From Lota lota (Eukaryota; Chordata; Actinopteri; Gadiformes; Lotidae): a DNA stretch of 64,000 bases. Each line of letters begins with the position of its first letter. Within the stretch, counting starts at the first letter, position 1. The notes under the pieces were generated by a model. That model worked only from the letters and a program-made list of their open reading frames with translations. It did no database searches and was not told where the DNA came from. The stretch spans positions 5,291,333-5,355,332 of the forward strand of contig JACYXH010000429.1 of the NCBI GenBank assembly GCA_026745465.1, written 5' to 3'. Positions 1 to 12,261 of the stretch are shown here, in pieces. The translations under genes and the position numbers were made by a program.

Positions 1-838
1 ATATATATATATATACGGAGTAAAGGCTCTCACTAAAAACACCACGACTTCCTGCAATCTAAATAAGCATTGCTGCCAACTATTTACATTTCCAAACATA
101 ACAAGTAGGGTTGCCAACTCTCCAGGATTGAAGGAGACTAGACTTAGTCACCAGGAAAATAAACAAATATATTCCTGGAGATTTACATGATTGGAAATGG
201 GCCATGCTGATCGTAAATATGAAACATGTTTAATATTATCGGGGCTACCCAGACATGGGCAGCTCTGATCGGCATCAGATTTGATCTGCAGCACAACAGC
301 GCACACTACGTAATAAATTCTACCAAGCTTAGGTCCCGCCAAGTTTTTTCCCCGATTGTCGGGACTAAAACCAAACCCGAAGCCTAAAACCAGATCCAGA
401 TTTTTTTTAATAATTGATATAATTGATATAATTTATTTGACGTGCGCTATTAAGATGACATCATTTGGCACATCCTGCCGAGTATGCTGTCCTTTCAGAG
501 CTGGTCATCTACAGAGCTGTCGAAGCAGCAGCCCAGGGTCTTCAGAAATTTCAGATATAAGAATTGAATGAGGTAAAACAAAGGAAAGTTAGTGATTCTT
601 TAACAGCAATCGTTTAAATATAACAAATTACGCAAGACTTAATGCAATACAGCTCTTGTTTGGACTTAAAATCAATTTAATCCACCTGTATTAACCACAG
701 AACATTTTCATGTCATTTGTGCTCTTTCGCATCAGGCTTATCCTCTCCCATTTCCTGCTAAGGGGATTGTGAAAATAGCAGGATTCATGTTAGTTGTTAC
801 ATAGAGAGCAGTGTATGGCAATGCAACACAGTATGTAC
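1..838. other. Non-coding flank; no gene recognised
   Basis: Opens with a short (AT)n run (1-15). The rest is AT-rich single-copy-looking sequence with only short chance reading frames. I see no splice-framed coding segment, RNA gene or recognisable transposon here. Confidence 0.5.
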
Positions 839-1123
839 CTGTTGCAACAGCTTCAACATGGCCTCCTCTCCATTTCGTGGGAGGGTCAGGTCAGGGCAAA
901 AAACCTTTTGGTGATGAAAGGAGATTGTCAGGAAGCGCAAACCTTTGGTTTTAAGAACATGAACTAAAGGGATGTGCCACACTCCACCTAGGTGGCTTTT
1001 CTGGGCTCCTCCGATGACCAGGACACAGGTTGTTGATGTTAAAACTGGTTTATTGAAGAGTTTAAGGTTTTCTTTACAGTCAGAGCAGGTGTTCCATTCT
1101 TCCATGTCATATCTCTTGAGTGT
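839..1123 (-). CDS. Putative coding exon of an unidentified minus-strand gene
   Basis: A reading frame of about 95 codons on the minus strand looks like a real internal exon. It is bounded downstream by a good donor (CAG/GTACAT, exon end near 839). Upstream it has possible acceptors ending in CAG around 1123-1145. The peptide is rich in ordinary protein-like composition, with segments such as VLVIGGAQKSHLGGVWHIP and LRFLTISFHH. I do not recognise the family. A second exon-like segment lies 450 bp further 5' on the same strand (about 1577-1752), so both may belong to one gene running leftwards out of the window. The alternative is a chance open frame; no conservation data are available to decide. 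Confidence 0.35.
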
Positions 1124-1576
1124 CAGTGGTGATGGCTGGTTCAACCTGTGTGCATTGATTGCTACATGCACCACAGGTGTGCAGCCTGACCCAGCCCCAG
1201 AGTCTAATCAGTCTGACTCTGGCCAGGTCAGGCTGCTTGAACCAGCCATCCACCACACACACTTCAAAGTGTTGAATTAGTGGATATAATGACAATGTAT
1301 GCGGTCAAACATTATACAACTGCAAATCCATAGATTGGATCCTAATCAGTCTTGCATTAGTGATCTGTCTCTGGGACAGATTCCCGCCAAACGAGGCAAC
1401 AAGTTTGAGAGGGATGACAAGAATTCTACTTTTTAAAGTCCATAATTTGTTATTAGATGCTCTATTGCAGTTTGGAAATGTTTTAATAATAATTAATAAT
1501 TAATTATATGCAACAACTCGCAAACTTTCCATACAACAGTGTATCACGTGACACACATCTCTTCATGTTATTATTT

Positions 1577-1737
1577 TCCTTACGGCTCGCCCCATCTCCA
1601 AAGAGTCTTTAATTCCTGTCGGGTTCAGATTCAAACCTGCCCAGGTGTGGACGGCAGCCCATTTGTCCAGAGCATCGGCACAGGCCTCTGGATCAATAGA
1701 AGCATTGCATGGCTGCCTCCTCCGGAGCTCCCAGCCA
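1577..1737 (-). CDS. Putative coding exon of an unidentified minus-strand gene
   Basis: On the minus strand an open stretch of about 53 codons is bordered by an acceptor-like CACAG near 1738 and a strong donor (GCC/GTAAGG) near 1577. The encoded segment includes WELRRRQPCNASIDPEACAD and a Trp-containing part reading DKWAAVHTWAGLNLNP. Family not recognised. It could be the exon upstream of the segment at 839-1123 because both are on the minus strand. I have not established that their phases join. Confidence 0.35.
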
Positions 1738-1752
1738 AAGCCTGTGCTTGAC

Positions 1753-2544
1753 GCAGCACTATTCATAGTGCTCGTCAGTCTCAAAAGGAGCCCTGTGGCC
1801 TAGTTAGACATGTGGGCAGATGAATGGGAACAAGTGAGGGCTGCTGGCCGGCCGGTGCTGGCTGTTTTGTTTAATTTGGTTTAGTTCTTTTTTTTTTTAC
1901 CCTCAGGTCAGGGCATCATAAAAGTCCAAGTAAAGCAATTTTGTTTGAGAAAAAATAAAGTTTGAAAGAATGTTGTCTGACTGACTGAACTGAAACCCAA
2001 TACACAAAACAGTTAATGTGCAATTTGTCTAAAGAGTGTGGTTTTGTTCAATTGTGCACAAATATGCTGCCCTTTATCATTTTTTTTGGCTAATGAGTCA
2101 ACACTTCTGTTCATGTTTCATGGTCCCACAGGCCTAGGGGAACAGTAATGGGGAACATGCAGCATGATTAGCTGATAAATTACCCCCCCCCCCCCCCCCC
2201 CCCCCCCCATTTAAACAAAAGTCTGCTTTCGCCTAGTCGAGTACAACATAATCAACCAAAATCCTTTAATTCGCTTGAATTGCCTTGGCTGACTGTGTGA
2301 TTAGATAATTAACCTGTGGCAGCACACTGCATACACGCGTGAACGGAATAGCATATATTTTCAACATGATCCCAGTCGTTGCTAGGCAGAGTTAAGTTTT
2401 TATTGAATTTTTGTTTTATTACCTGACCTAATACACTCTCACATATGGGCCTTGAACAAGCAAACACACACTACATAGACACAGACATATACACACTTAT
2501 ACACGTCATTGTCATATATTAGATCCTGATTGGTCAATAACCAA

Positions 2545-2586
<42 letters not shown>

Positions 2587-2990
2587 AATCAAGTGCTCAT
2601 GTACACACACAAACAGAATCAAGTGCTCATGTACACACTCAAACACACTCTAACGTGAACATGCCCACAAACACTCAAACATAAAACAAATCAGCTTAGC
2701 GTTGCTATGCTTCAATGGAGTTTCCAAAGTTCCTACACAGAGACGCAACACTTTTTTTCAACTTCCTTTTCTCATACTTAACTTAAAAGCATGCGGAGGA
2801 CATTCTAGTCCATTTCCTCTTTTGGTTTACTCGACAACTGACTAAACATATTTACTCTTAACACCCCCACAAGCCTGTGTGTATGCCTCCGATTTGACAA
2901 ACACCATCCAGGCATCTTTATCTTCACATTTTCACGTTTCTTCTTGGCTAATTCGGTCGGCTGGTGATTTTGTGAACAATCTGTTACACC
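1753..2990. other. Intergenic DNA with simple repeats, upstream of the tnip-like gene
   Basis: Contains a poly-C tract (about 2183-2208), a (CA)n run (about 2546-2580) and a direct repeat in which a unit of about 28 bp containing 'aaacagaatcaagtgctcat' occurs twice in tandem (about 2581-2637). No coding exon recognised. The last part presumably holds the promoter and 5' UTR of the downstream gene. I see no clear TATA box. Confidence 0.5.
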
Positions 2991-4536
2991 ATGGAAGATG
3001 GCTCTCTGGCATTGCTGTCACTGCCGTCGTCACCCGTAACATCAGTAACAGAGAACGATTTCCCTACTATGAGCCAAAGCATCCGTCCCCCACGGAGCCT
3101 GGAACCTGAACACACGCTGAAACCAGGGTATGTATGTCTCGGGCAAGTTTCTTCATTATCGCACTCAAATATTTAACGATATATACATTGAAGAGTGAAG
3201 ATTGTAATAACTGTCTGCTGGGTGGGGAGTCGTTCGATATCTTTTGAGAAAGGCTGTATTGGGTTATCTATATTGATTTTTCTATTGGGGTTGTGTTAAA
3301 CTATGAAAAAGAGGAATAGAATGATGTTGGAGTTCCCCAGTGAAGATGATGGCATGTTTGTTCACAAACTAATCATTCACACCATGTGATAGGCCTACAT
3401 TTGATGTGGTATGTCTGAAAGCAGATACTATGGATCTGATTGTAACAACCAGATTGTAGCCTTACATATAGGGGAGACATAAATAGTATGATAGGTATAT
3501 TTAGGCCTACAACAAAATATACACAACTAAAACCTGTTGTGTTCGCTTCACATCACATTCATCACATCAAATGATCAATGAAAAATTATGAAAATCAATG
3601 AAAACATGTAACCATGTTGATTCTATTACGATGGATTTCTTTTTATAATGTAAACTGCTTTTAACAGCAGTAAATACAGATCTAGATGCTATATACATGC
3701 ATTATGGCCATTGCTTTATGGGTAAGAAAACAGAGTTAGTTTTAGCCTTTAATGAACCATAAGGAGATATATTGTACCTCTTAGTGATGAGGTGACCATA
3801 TGGTGTTCCTCCAGAAGCATATGCTTGAAAGCATATGATTTAATATTTTTCTTTCTTTATCTGGGTCATGTTACATATATACGATTTGAAACCTAGCAGG
3901 AAGCCTACTTGATTGGCTAAAAGAAAAGATATGATGCAAAAGTCCTATCGAGACAGATAATGAGACATGGGTTTGTAACGCCTGCCTGTTGGCATCAAAC
4001 GTTACCGCGCGTCATCAGCTTATAATTAGGTCATTGCCGTTCTTACTTCATATTTTGTATTGGTTCAACCTCTTCCTCTATAAGAAAAAACCCCGTTAAT
4101 CTTTTATAATGGGCGGCAACTGAAAATGATGCCGTTATTGTTGACTCTACTTCAACAGCTACTTCACCGACTTTGTTCTGAACTTCTGACTTGCATTATA
4201 GATTGTAAAGAGCAAATACGTCTAGCTGATTGTCTTGTTTGGTACTCAAATTAATCTATAACTATGAGACTTTATCTGGAACTCGTTATACAAATCCACA
4301 GATAAGACAAGCAGAGTACAGACCTATTTTCTGCATAAACCCATTTTGCAGTAAATAATATGCATTATATCCATGTAAATCAAATTAGAAAAGTTCTAAT
4401 CTGTTGTTTTACATGGCAGGACATAGATCTGCAGCGTGAGAGATGATGTTTGCAGGCTAGTTTGAGCCTTGAGAGGGATACCAAGTCATTTCATACCCTC
4501 CTTAGATTGGAGACACCAGCATACATGTGTGTGTGT

Positions 4537-4601
<65 letters not shown>

Positions 4602-4636
4602 CAGCTGCCTGAGGGAAGAGTTTGTTCTGTGTGTGT

Positions 4637-4667
<31 letters not shown>

Positions 4668-4869
4668 GGGGGGTGGGGGCCAGACATGTGTGTGAATATT
4701 TGTATTTTTGATCCCCTCATAATGGGGATTAGACAGTATTTTGTTAATATTTTTCTTGAGCTTTCATCAAGAGATTGGTTGTGATTAACATTATTTTTCC
4801 TATGCTGTAAAAGGCAACTGGCGTGCAAATATATTAGTAGCTGGGAAGGAACTATTTGATGGGCAACAG

Positions 4870-4922
<53 letters not shown>

Positions 4923-5031
4923 TAATTGCTCCCATCGTATCTGGATCCCTCCAAGGGCTCTTCTCTGTGTGAGTGGAAGTTGAATGTTATTTTTGACAAT
5001 TTATGTGTTGAAGCTTATTAATGACACTGGT

Positions 5032-5083
<52 letters not shown>

Positions 5084-7749
5084 AGGGTGAAGGATGTATT
5101 TGATGGAGAGGAGAGATTGGGGTCTGCTGAGGAGAACTTCTCCATCAGCGAGAGCATGTCGGTCACATCGAGCGACCAGGAGAAGCTCCTCCTGCTCAAC
5201 AAGAACATGGAGCTACGCAGAGTCAACCAGGAGGTACACCTGGTTGACACCATCATAAACAATGCAACACACACACAGCCATTCTGGTCCACCTTGACCA
5301 AGCGGTAGCCGTGACTGCCTGTTTGTGATCCCATCTGGAAGCTACTAATGTGTAGTTCCTCTAACGGCCTATAGGTGGTTCGCAGTGGTTGGATGCGTAA
5401 AGACAGATCACCCCTCTAAGTCAATAGGAAAAATGGGATTTAATTCTCTTAATAAAGCAAATAATTGGTTTCTTTGTTCAATACCAATCTCAAATGTTAG
5501 TTTATCTGCCATTGTATTTATTTTGAGAGGTCCCGTTATATATATCATAAAAGGTTATTACGATTAAATATTAATGAGATGCCATAGACTCCTGTGGGTG
5601 GCCATTAAATTCCCGCCCTCAATGTGCCAAATGTGGGTAGTTTCTGGTTGCAAAAAATGTCAAACAATGGCGGTGCCCATATCGTTAAATCTAAGGCCTC
5701 ATAATGGTTAAACCAATGGTTGATGCCACAGTCCATATGTTTGACAGTCTTTTACCTTGACCCACAAAATGGTTATATGCAGCTCCATTGAAGCAGAGAA
5801 GAAACAACAATAACATGTCATTGGAAGTGTAATAATTATTGTACTGTTTAATATTATATATTATATACATATATATTTTTTTATAATTATTACAATATTA
5901 TTAAATTATGGAGAATATTATCATTATTATAACAATGACGGTTATACATTTTTTATTTTGTACTTTAATTGTTGTACTGTTTTTCATTTGAAATAACATT
6001 ATGCAGGAGAAGATTTGCATACACTTTTTTTGTACACAACATCACATGTCAGAACACTGAACACACTGAATTTGAGGTCCATGCTGCTGCTGCTGCTGCT
6101 GATGATGATGATAACTATGGTGTATGTTTCAGCTGATGAAGCTGAACGAAGAGTGGGACAGGGTCTATCGCAACGCCACCATGGGTCTGCAGCAGAGAGT
6201 TGAGTCTCTGGTTCAGGAGAACGCTGCTGCTAAACAGCTGAATAAACGACTGCTGCTCAAAGTGGAGAACCAACAGGTTAACCCAAACACACACACACAC
6301 ACACACAAACACACATACACACACGCATGCATGAAGCACTCACACATAGGAAATCCACTGTGTGTGCATTTCAAACAATGAACTCATGAAGAGGAAAATA
6401 TGGACTCTTTTGCGTGATATATTGCATGATATATTGTCCTATGTTTAACGTGAATTTATTTGGTCTTACAGAGTACGAGGGACTACTACGAGCAGATCCT
6501 TCAGCAGGAGCTGAAGAAGAATCACGACCTGCATGACTACATCAGCCAGCTGGAGGGCAGAAGCCACCAGAAGCACGCCCACACAGCACGCACCGCAGAC
6601 CAACAGGTGGTTATTCTCTATGCTGAGCTCCTTCAGTGTGTGTGTTTATGTTTACCCATGACCTTCATTCTTTCAAATCCCCCCCCCCCCCCCCCCCTTT
6701 TGGTTTCTTTCCGTGTCCATCCCACAGGGTCTCCATGATTTCGTCCACATCCCGGACCCCACTGTTCCCTCCTCCTCTGATATCCGTGCTAGCCCCGCAC
6801 CCCCATTCTCCAGCTACGGCTCCGGGTCCAGACCTGCAGGCGGCTTCCCCCCCTCCTCGTCCTCTTCCTCTTGCTTCTCCCCGTTCAATCAGCCAGAGAC
6901 AGTACCGCCTGACATGGCGACACACTACCAACCAGACGGAGTCCAGGATCTGAAGGAGCAGCTTGAGGCCCTGAGATGTCAGGTGGGTTGTCACTGGTTC
7001 CAGAATCCCTCAATGTTTGCTTTTTTCTCTTTATTGTGATAGGAAGCTACTGTTGTCATCGCTGCTGTTGCCAGGGGAAGATTTGTGGGCTGTGAGAGTT
7101 TGGCCTACTCGCCTTGTTTTGGTGGTCAATTGGCGCCACCCAGTGGTAATGATTAATAAATCACCGGAAATGGGCAGACGTTGCACGATAGAATGAGAAA
7201 CGTGGGAAAGATTAAATGAAACTAATCTTGTGTCACCAGACGCAGATATATGAAGCAGAGTTTCAGACAGAGCACAAGGACCACAAAAACACACTGCAAG
7301 AAAACCGGAGGTTGAGGAGGAAACGAGAGGAAATGCGTCAACAGGTGGCGCTATTGCAAGAGCAGGTTCGTTCTTTGAAAGAAAATATTATAACATTTTA
7401 TCATTTCAGTTGGCCTTGTGTCTTTCTCGACATTTATGATCAAAGTATTATTTGTGCCTAATTTTTTCAATTAACCCCAACATATTTGTGATGCACGCTA
7501 CAGCTTAAGGTCTATGAGGATGACTTCAGAAAGGAGCGATCAGACAAGCAGGTGCTGCAACGTCTGCTTGTGAAAAAGAATTTCCCCACCAAGGATCCTG
7601 TACTTATTCATCGCTGCAATAACGACACGAAACCGCCAGGTGGCGACAAAGGAACGCAAAGTGGAGAGAGAGCTCACAGACAAAACCATCTGCATTGTCC
7701 CAATCATTGTTACAGCGGTACTCTCACAAATGAGACTTTAGATTGCTAA
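2991..7749 (+). CDS. tnip: TNFAIP3-interacting protein (TNIP/ABIN family)
   Basis: Seven coding exons join in frame: 2991-3127, 5086-5233, 6133-6276, 6472-6606, 6728-6982, 7240-7365 and 7504-7749 (1191 nt, 396 residues). All borders are GT-AG. The product is mostly coiled coil: residues about 75-185 and again about 255-335 are heptad-like and rich in Leu, Glu, Gln and Lys. The last exon opens with the UBAN-type core (about residues 316-335, with [11 protein letters not shown]), which in TNIP, NEMO and optineurin binds linear or K63 ubiquitin. In this family the protein, with A20, damps NF-kB signalling in the cytoplasm. A Ser/Pro-rich linker (exon 5) separates the coils. The C-terminal tail after the UBAN core is short and has scattered Cys/His but no zinc finger I can defend. 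Family call is firm; which paralogue (TNIP1, 2 or 3) is uncertain. Confidence 0.85.
4527..5080. repeat. Cluster of (GT)n microsatellites in tnip-like intron 1
   Basis: Three (GT)n tracts (about 4527-4600, 4871-4911 and 5034-5080) plus a (GT)n/poly-G run (about 4629-4673). The last tract ends immediately before TTACAG at the acceptor of coding exon 2. Open frames here encoding Cys-Val or Thr-His repeats are artefacts of the repeat. Confidence 0.95.
6679..6698. repeat. Poly-C tract in tnip-like intron 4
   Basis: A homopolymer C run of about 20 lies some 30 bp before the exon 5 acceptor (CCCACAG at 6721-6727). It may serve as part of the pyrimidine tract. Confidence 0.85.
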
Positions 7750-8750
7750 TCTAAAATTACCAAAATTACTAATCTAAAATAATATCAAGCTGAAAACTGG
7801 CTGAAAGGGGCGATTCTTTTTCGTTCACTTCATCTTTTTTTACGACCAATCATGTTGCTGGAAGCGGGAATCTGTAAGTGGGTAGTTCGCTATCAACAGC
7901 GAACACGGGCACTCGAGCACTGGTAAATAGTCAAAAAGTGTCTTTAAAGGTTTCAAATCAACAGCATCTGGACTGGTCACTGTAGAAATATGCTTTGAGT
8001 TTCCGGCCCAGGCTCTGTGCCGTCTCCCCCCAGATATTCAGCCATGAAAACGAATTCCCATGATTCCTGATTCTAGAATTGAATATTAATCTAACTCTTA
8101 AAAATGTGACAAATCATTTGATGCCAGCTATTCCGTTTAGCCTCAGCCTTTCAACAGCCAGTTTGCACACCGAAATCTCTTCAGAAATGGCCTTTTCTAG
8201 TTTCTTATGTTCTTTACATATTTTTTTTAATAATGCCTGTATATATTTTTTAACAATTCATATAAATTATGTCATCATATTTGTGTTATGTCATGAACAT
8301 GTGTATCTAACAATAACTAATTTAAAACATTCTCATACAAAAACAGATTTTTCGACCGCATTCATTTGATTTGTTGATGAGGTCCGGATCACATTTAAAT
8401 AAAATGCTCAAACAATCATAATGAGAGATTTGTTACTGAATACTTATTTCTTCACGAAAAAAAATACTTGGCCATTTTCAGTGCACCTGAAATTGTTTTC
8501 TGTTATGCTGGACAGCACATGGTTTTCCCCCAAAACCACTCATTCCGAAATCCATTCACACCCAGTAACATTAACACACGCAGACTCCAACGCACTCTTA
8601 ATATTTGATTCTCGTTCGGTCCTGTTTTCTCCCTCTGCACCTGCATAAAACCCACGTAAAGAGAGCCTTCCGCCGTGGATTCATTACTAGGCCTATTTGA
8701 CTGAAAGAAAGGTTTCATAAGGTTCTGTTGGCTAGGGTTGAATGGTTTAT
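7750..8750. other. 3' flank of the tnip-like gene up to the duplication edge
   Basis: AT-rich DNA without recognisable exons or RNA genes. It presumably includes the tnip-like 3' UTR. This stretch has no counterpart before unit 2, which helps to place the left edge of the tandem duplication at about 8751. Confidence 0.5.
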
Positions 8751-9119
8751 GCGGACATAACCCGCCATGATGGGAACTTACCTGAATCTTTAATAATTAC
8801 ATAAATAATTTATTAAATTTCCCTGGACATTCCCGGAATGATTAAACCCTTCACCCGTTTAGGAAGAAAATGGAAAATGATCAGCTTCTGCATCCTCTCA
8901 CCCATGGTGAGGATATCAGGTTTAACATACTATTGTGAAATATCTTTGTTAGACTACGAAACATTTTCCAGGAAGGGCTTTAAAGGAAGGGCTACACAAA
9001 TACAGGTTTATCCGGTCTACACGTGATTTATATTGTCATGTTTATCGTAATGGGATGGTCAAGCACGTACAATTATTCCATTTCCGACATGGACTTTCCA
9101 TTGACCCACCCCTCTGGAC

Positions 9120-9129
9120 AATATATAAG
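9120..9129 (+). promoter_or_regulatory. TATA box of the PhyH-like gene, unit 1
   Basis: AATATATAAG lies about 90 bp before a donor (exon end 9211, CACAG/GTAGGG) that would close a non-coding first exon. The matching acceptor is at 10151-10154, so translation starts in exon 2 of the transcript. The same arrangement is kept in unit 2. Confidence 0.6.
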
Positions 9130-10181
9130 ATTCTACCAAGTCAGGCCATGGATCAAACCACCTGAGACCTCTGAAGAAGAAAGCTCAAGGGCCACGGCAA
9201 GAAACACACAGGTAGGGTGCTAGACGGTTCAAAGGACAATGTGTAATTGTCCGATCGGATGTTTAACCTCCTTTGGTTTTTCCTTTTCAGTGTATATCAG
9301 TTATTTTGTAGATAGTAATTGATTCTGGGAAAGATCATTCAATAATTGGGGTACAAGTGTACTAATGCTGATAATAATACAACTGTTCTACTATACCAAC
9401 CGATTGTTCATGCTCTCCTATTTTTTTCCTATTTACATTTTCCCTCTCTTTCTCCATTTCTCTCTGTGTTCACACCTAGCATTAATTCGCGTCTTGGGTG
9501 CTTCAATCACAAGTGGACAGCTCTAGTACAAGTGTGAAGATGCACTGAGGACGCATTAAGATCAGATCGCTCAGACCACATTCGGAGGTGGTCTGGGCCG
9601 CTTTTCAAAAAAGCACAAACATCAATAGCAGTTTATGTAGTTTGAAAGTCTTTATTTTTCTTCTTTTAAGTTAGAAAGATATTTAACAATCGACAGATAT
9701 TCACGCTCTGCATTACAGCGATCTGATGCGGAGAACTTAAGACTTGATCACCGGTGTGAATACCGTATGTTAGTGGTGATTACCTGCCCAGGATACGGTC
9801 GGGCAGCAGCACTCCTCTTTATATAGCAATCATTTGGTAAATAGTTATACAGGGAATTACAAATGTACCCTAACCCTGCCTTAGCTCTGTAGCCTACACT
9901 ACAGGTTAAACTGGCTTTCAATATGTGTCTATAGACTCACATGCTTGATCATTTGCAATTTGTCAGCCTTCCCATAAAGTGTTTGCTAAAGTGGACTAGA
10001 CAAGGCCACTAGACTATAATACATTTGATAAATTCAAAGTGTTTAAATCGCCCCATATTCCCAAAACAGATTCAATAAGCAAGTGACAGATTGGATTTTG
10101 CAGTGATTGCAGTGAATAGTAACAATGGGGGTCGCTGTTTCTAGTTGAATACAGGAGCAAGAACAGCAGAATTCTACAGAG

Positions 10182-10343
10182 ATGAGTGCACAACTTCTAC
10201 AGGACACCTACAACCAGCAGGGTTACATCTCAGGGCTGCCTGTGTTGAGCCCTGCAGAGCTGTCGGACGCCAGGCAGGCTTTTTCTGCCCTGGAGGAAGA
10301 GTTTGGTGAGTAGGCTTACCACAAGAAGGACTTATGTGGGAGT

Positions 10344-10384
<41 letters not shown>

Positions 10385-12053
10385 TGTGGGTGTCTAAGTG
10401 TGTGTGCAGCCAATTCATATGTGACTCCAAACTCCACAGAACAGACAACCAGAGTTAAACCGGTACTCACTTGGGTTATTTATGCCTAACATTGACACAA
10501 CGTGACACCTTGCTTACCACACAGGTAAGGAGTACACCCAGTACAGCCTGCATAATGTTCACCTTCAATACCAGTGGGTGATGGATCTGGCCAAGAACCC
10601 CCGGCTACTGGAAGTGATCAATGCCGTCATCGGCCCCGATGTCCTACTGCTTGACTCTCGCTTCATCTGTAAATACCCAACATCCGGCGTTAGGCCTACG
10701 ACGGATCAGGCTGACGGGACTGTCCAAGACACTCAGCTCCCCTATGTGGCCTGGCATCAGGACATGAGGTACACTATACATCCTGTAGGGGTCTGGGTTC
10801 CACAAGACATGGTTGATCGTGTTGGATAACTGTGTTTTGTGTGTGTTTCTGTGTACAGGTATTGGGGCATCGATGGAGGCCCGGTCCTCTCTGTGTGGCT
10901 GGCTCTGGATGACTCGATGGAGGATAACGGAGCTCTGAAGGTTATACCAGGTAACACAGCTTTTGATTTGTCTCTTCTAACACTCTTCTATCAATCACTG
11001 CATTTATGGGCCTTATTTAATCTTGGTTCTAAAGCCACTAGGTATATAAGGTTCATCGGCACATAATAACTTTATTTTCTTCTCGTTCCTTCATTCGTCT
11101 TCTTCTTTCTTTCTTCTCGTGCTTTCGTTCTGTCATTCTTTCAGTCTTTCTTTTATTTATTTCTTTTTCATTCTTTCTTATCTTTCCTTCTACATACAAT
11201 TATTCCACCAGTTGTTTATACCAGTGCCGCCTCATTGCTCTTACAGGGAGTCACCGCGGCGGCATGTTACCGCATGAGCTAGCTAAGCGCCAGGGCAACA
11301 TGCTGTCGGTCAACCAGGAGATCCCAGAGGACCTGGTGGACAGCGGGAAGGCTGTGCTCTGTCCTCTGTTGGCCGGACAGATGTCTGTAAGTGATGAATG
11401 TTTGTTGTTGTGTTGTATGTGAGGCCTTGGCTGTGTTTCATACTTTACCTCTCTTACGAACACCAATGAAATGCTCTCATATACTGGCGAACGTTCCTTC
11501 ATATAACACTGAGAATTCTCACACATACTACTGAAATTACTTAGTAGTTAGTTACAAAATATGCAATAGTATGTGAAAGGATTTTCAGTAGTATGTGAGG
11601 GCATTTCACATGTATATGTGTGAGAGGTAAGGATGAAATAAGGCCCATCCGGCCCCTCATATGTATTTGGTGAAGTTGGTCTTACAATTCAATACATGTC
11701 TTTTGGCCTATATATATTCACGGTCCTGTGGCAACTTGTGTAGACCCATGACGGATTCCTGGTCCATGCCAGTGACCCCAACACATCCCAGAGGAGGCGC
11801 TGTGGTCTGGTCATCCGTTACGTCCCACCCTGTGCATACCCCATTCATGTGAGTACAGCAAGCCTTTCCACTTTTATATCAATGATGAGGTCATGCACAT
11901 GGGTAATGCCGTCTGCCCGTCTTTGGGTTCATCATCGTGAGTTGCTGACTCTATCTTTGACTCCACCTCCGATAGGACCCTGACCGACCCAGGAAGTTCC
12001 ATGCAGTGGTGTTGGCCAGTGGAACAGACCAGTTCAATAATTTTTCTAGCTGA
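10182..12053 (+). CDS. PhyH-family Fe(II)/2-oxoglutarate dioxygenase, unit 1
   Basis: Six coding exons (10182-10305, 10525-10768, 10859-10950, 11247-11386, 11744-11848, 11976-12053) join to 783 nt, 260 residues. The fold is the phytanoyl-CoA dioxygenase-like double-stranded beta helix. WHQD at about residues 118-121 supplies the iron-binding H-x-D. The distal His is probably H208 in GFLVHAS, followed by an Arg cluster at 217-219 suited to 2-oxoglutarate binding. In this family the enzyme hydroxylates or oxidatively cleaves a small substrate using O2 and 2-oxoglutarate, releasing succinate and CO2. The overall look is nearest to the short PhyH proteins often labelled hypophosphite-dioxygenase-like, not to peroxisomal PHYH; I see no peroxisomal signal. 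The substrate is unknown. A polyadenylation signal lies at 12256-12261. Confidence 0.85.
10344..10381. repeat. (GT)n in PhyH-like intron 1, unit 1
   Basis: A (GT)n tract of nearly 40 bp. The unit 2 counterpart (about 41540-41562) is much shorter and interrupted, so the tract has changed since duplication. Confidence 0.85.
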
Positions 12054-12261
12054 AACCTTTCCCCTTCTAGCTATAGCTAAATATATACACATATTTAAAA
12101 GTCATACGCTGTTATGTTATGTTTAAGTTGATGAAACTACTACATTATATTATATTTGCTGTGATGCGCATGCCCTGTGCACAATGATTTGATTTATCTT
12201 AACCTGTTGTGATGTGTTTATCTAGATTTATTTATCCATCTGTATTTATCTGTCAAATAAA

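Noticed and set aside
4450-4999. Open frames rich in Cys-Val or Thr-His repeats
   Set aside because: They translate (GT)n/(CA)n microsatellites and have no splice-framed context.
6887-6982. Truncated tnip-like product through the intron 5 read-through frame
   Set aside because: A good donor at 6983 and an in-frame acceptor at 7238-7239 give the full coiled coil and UBAN core.
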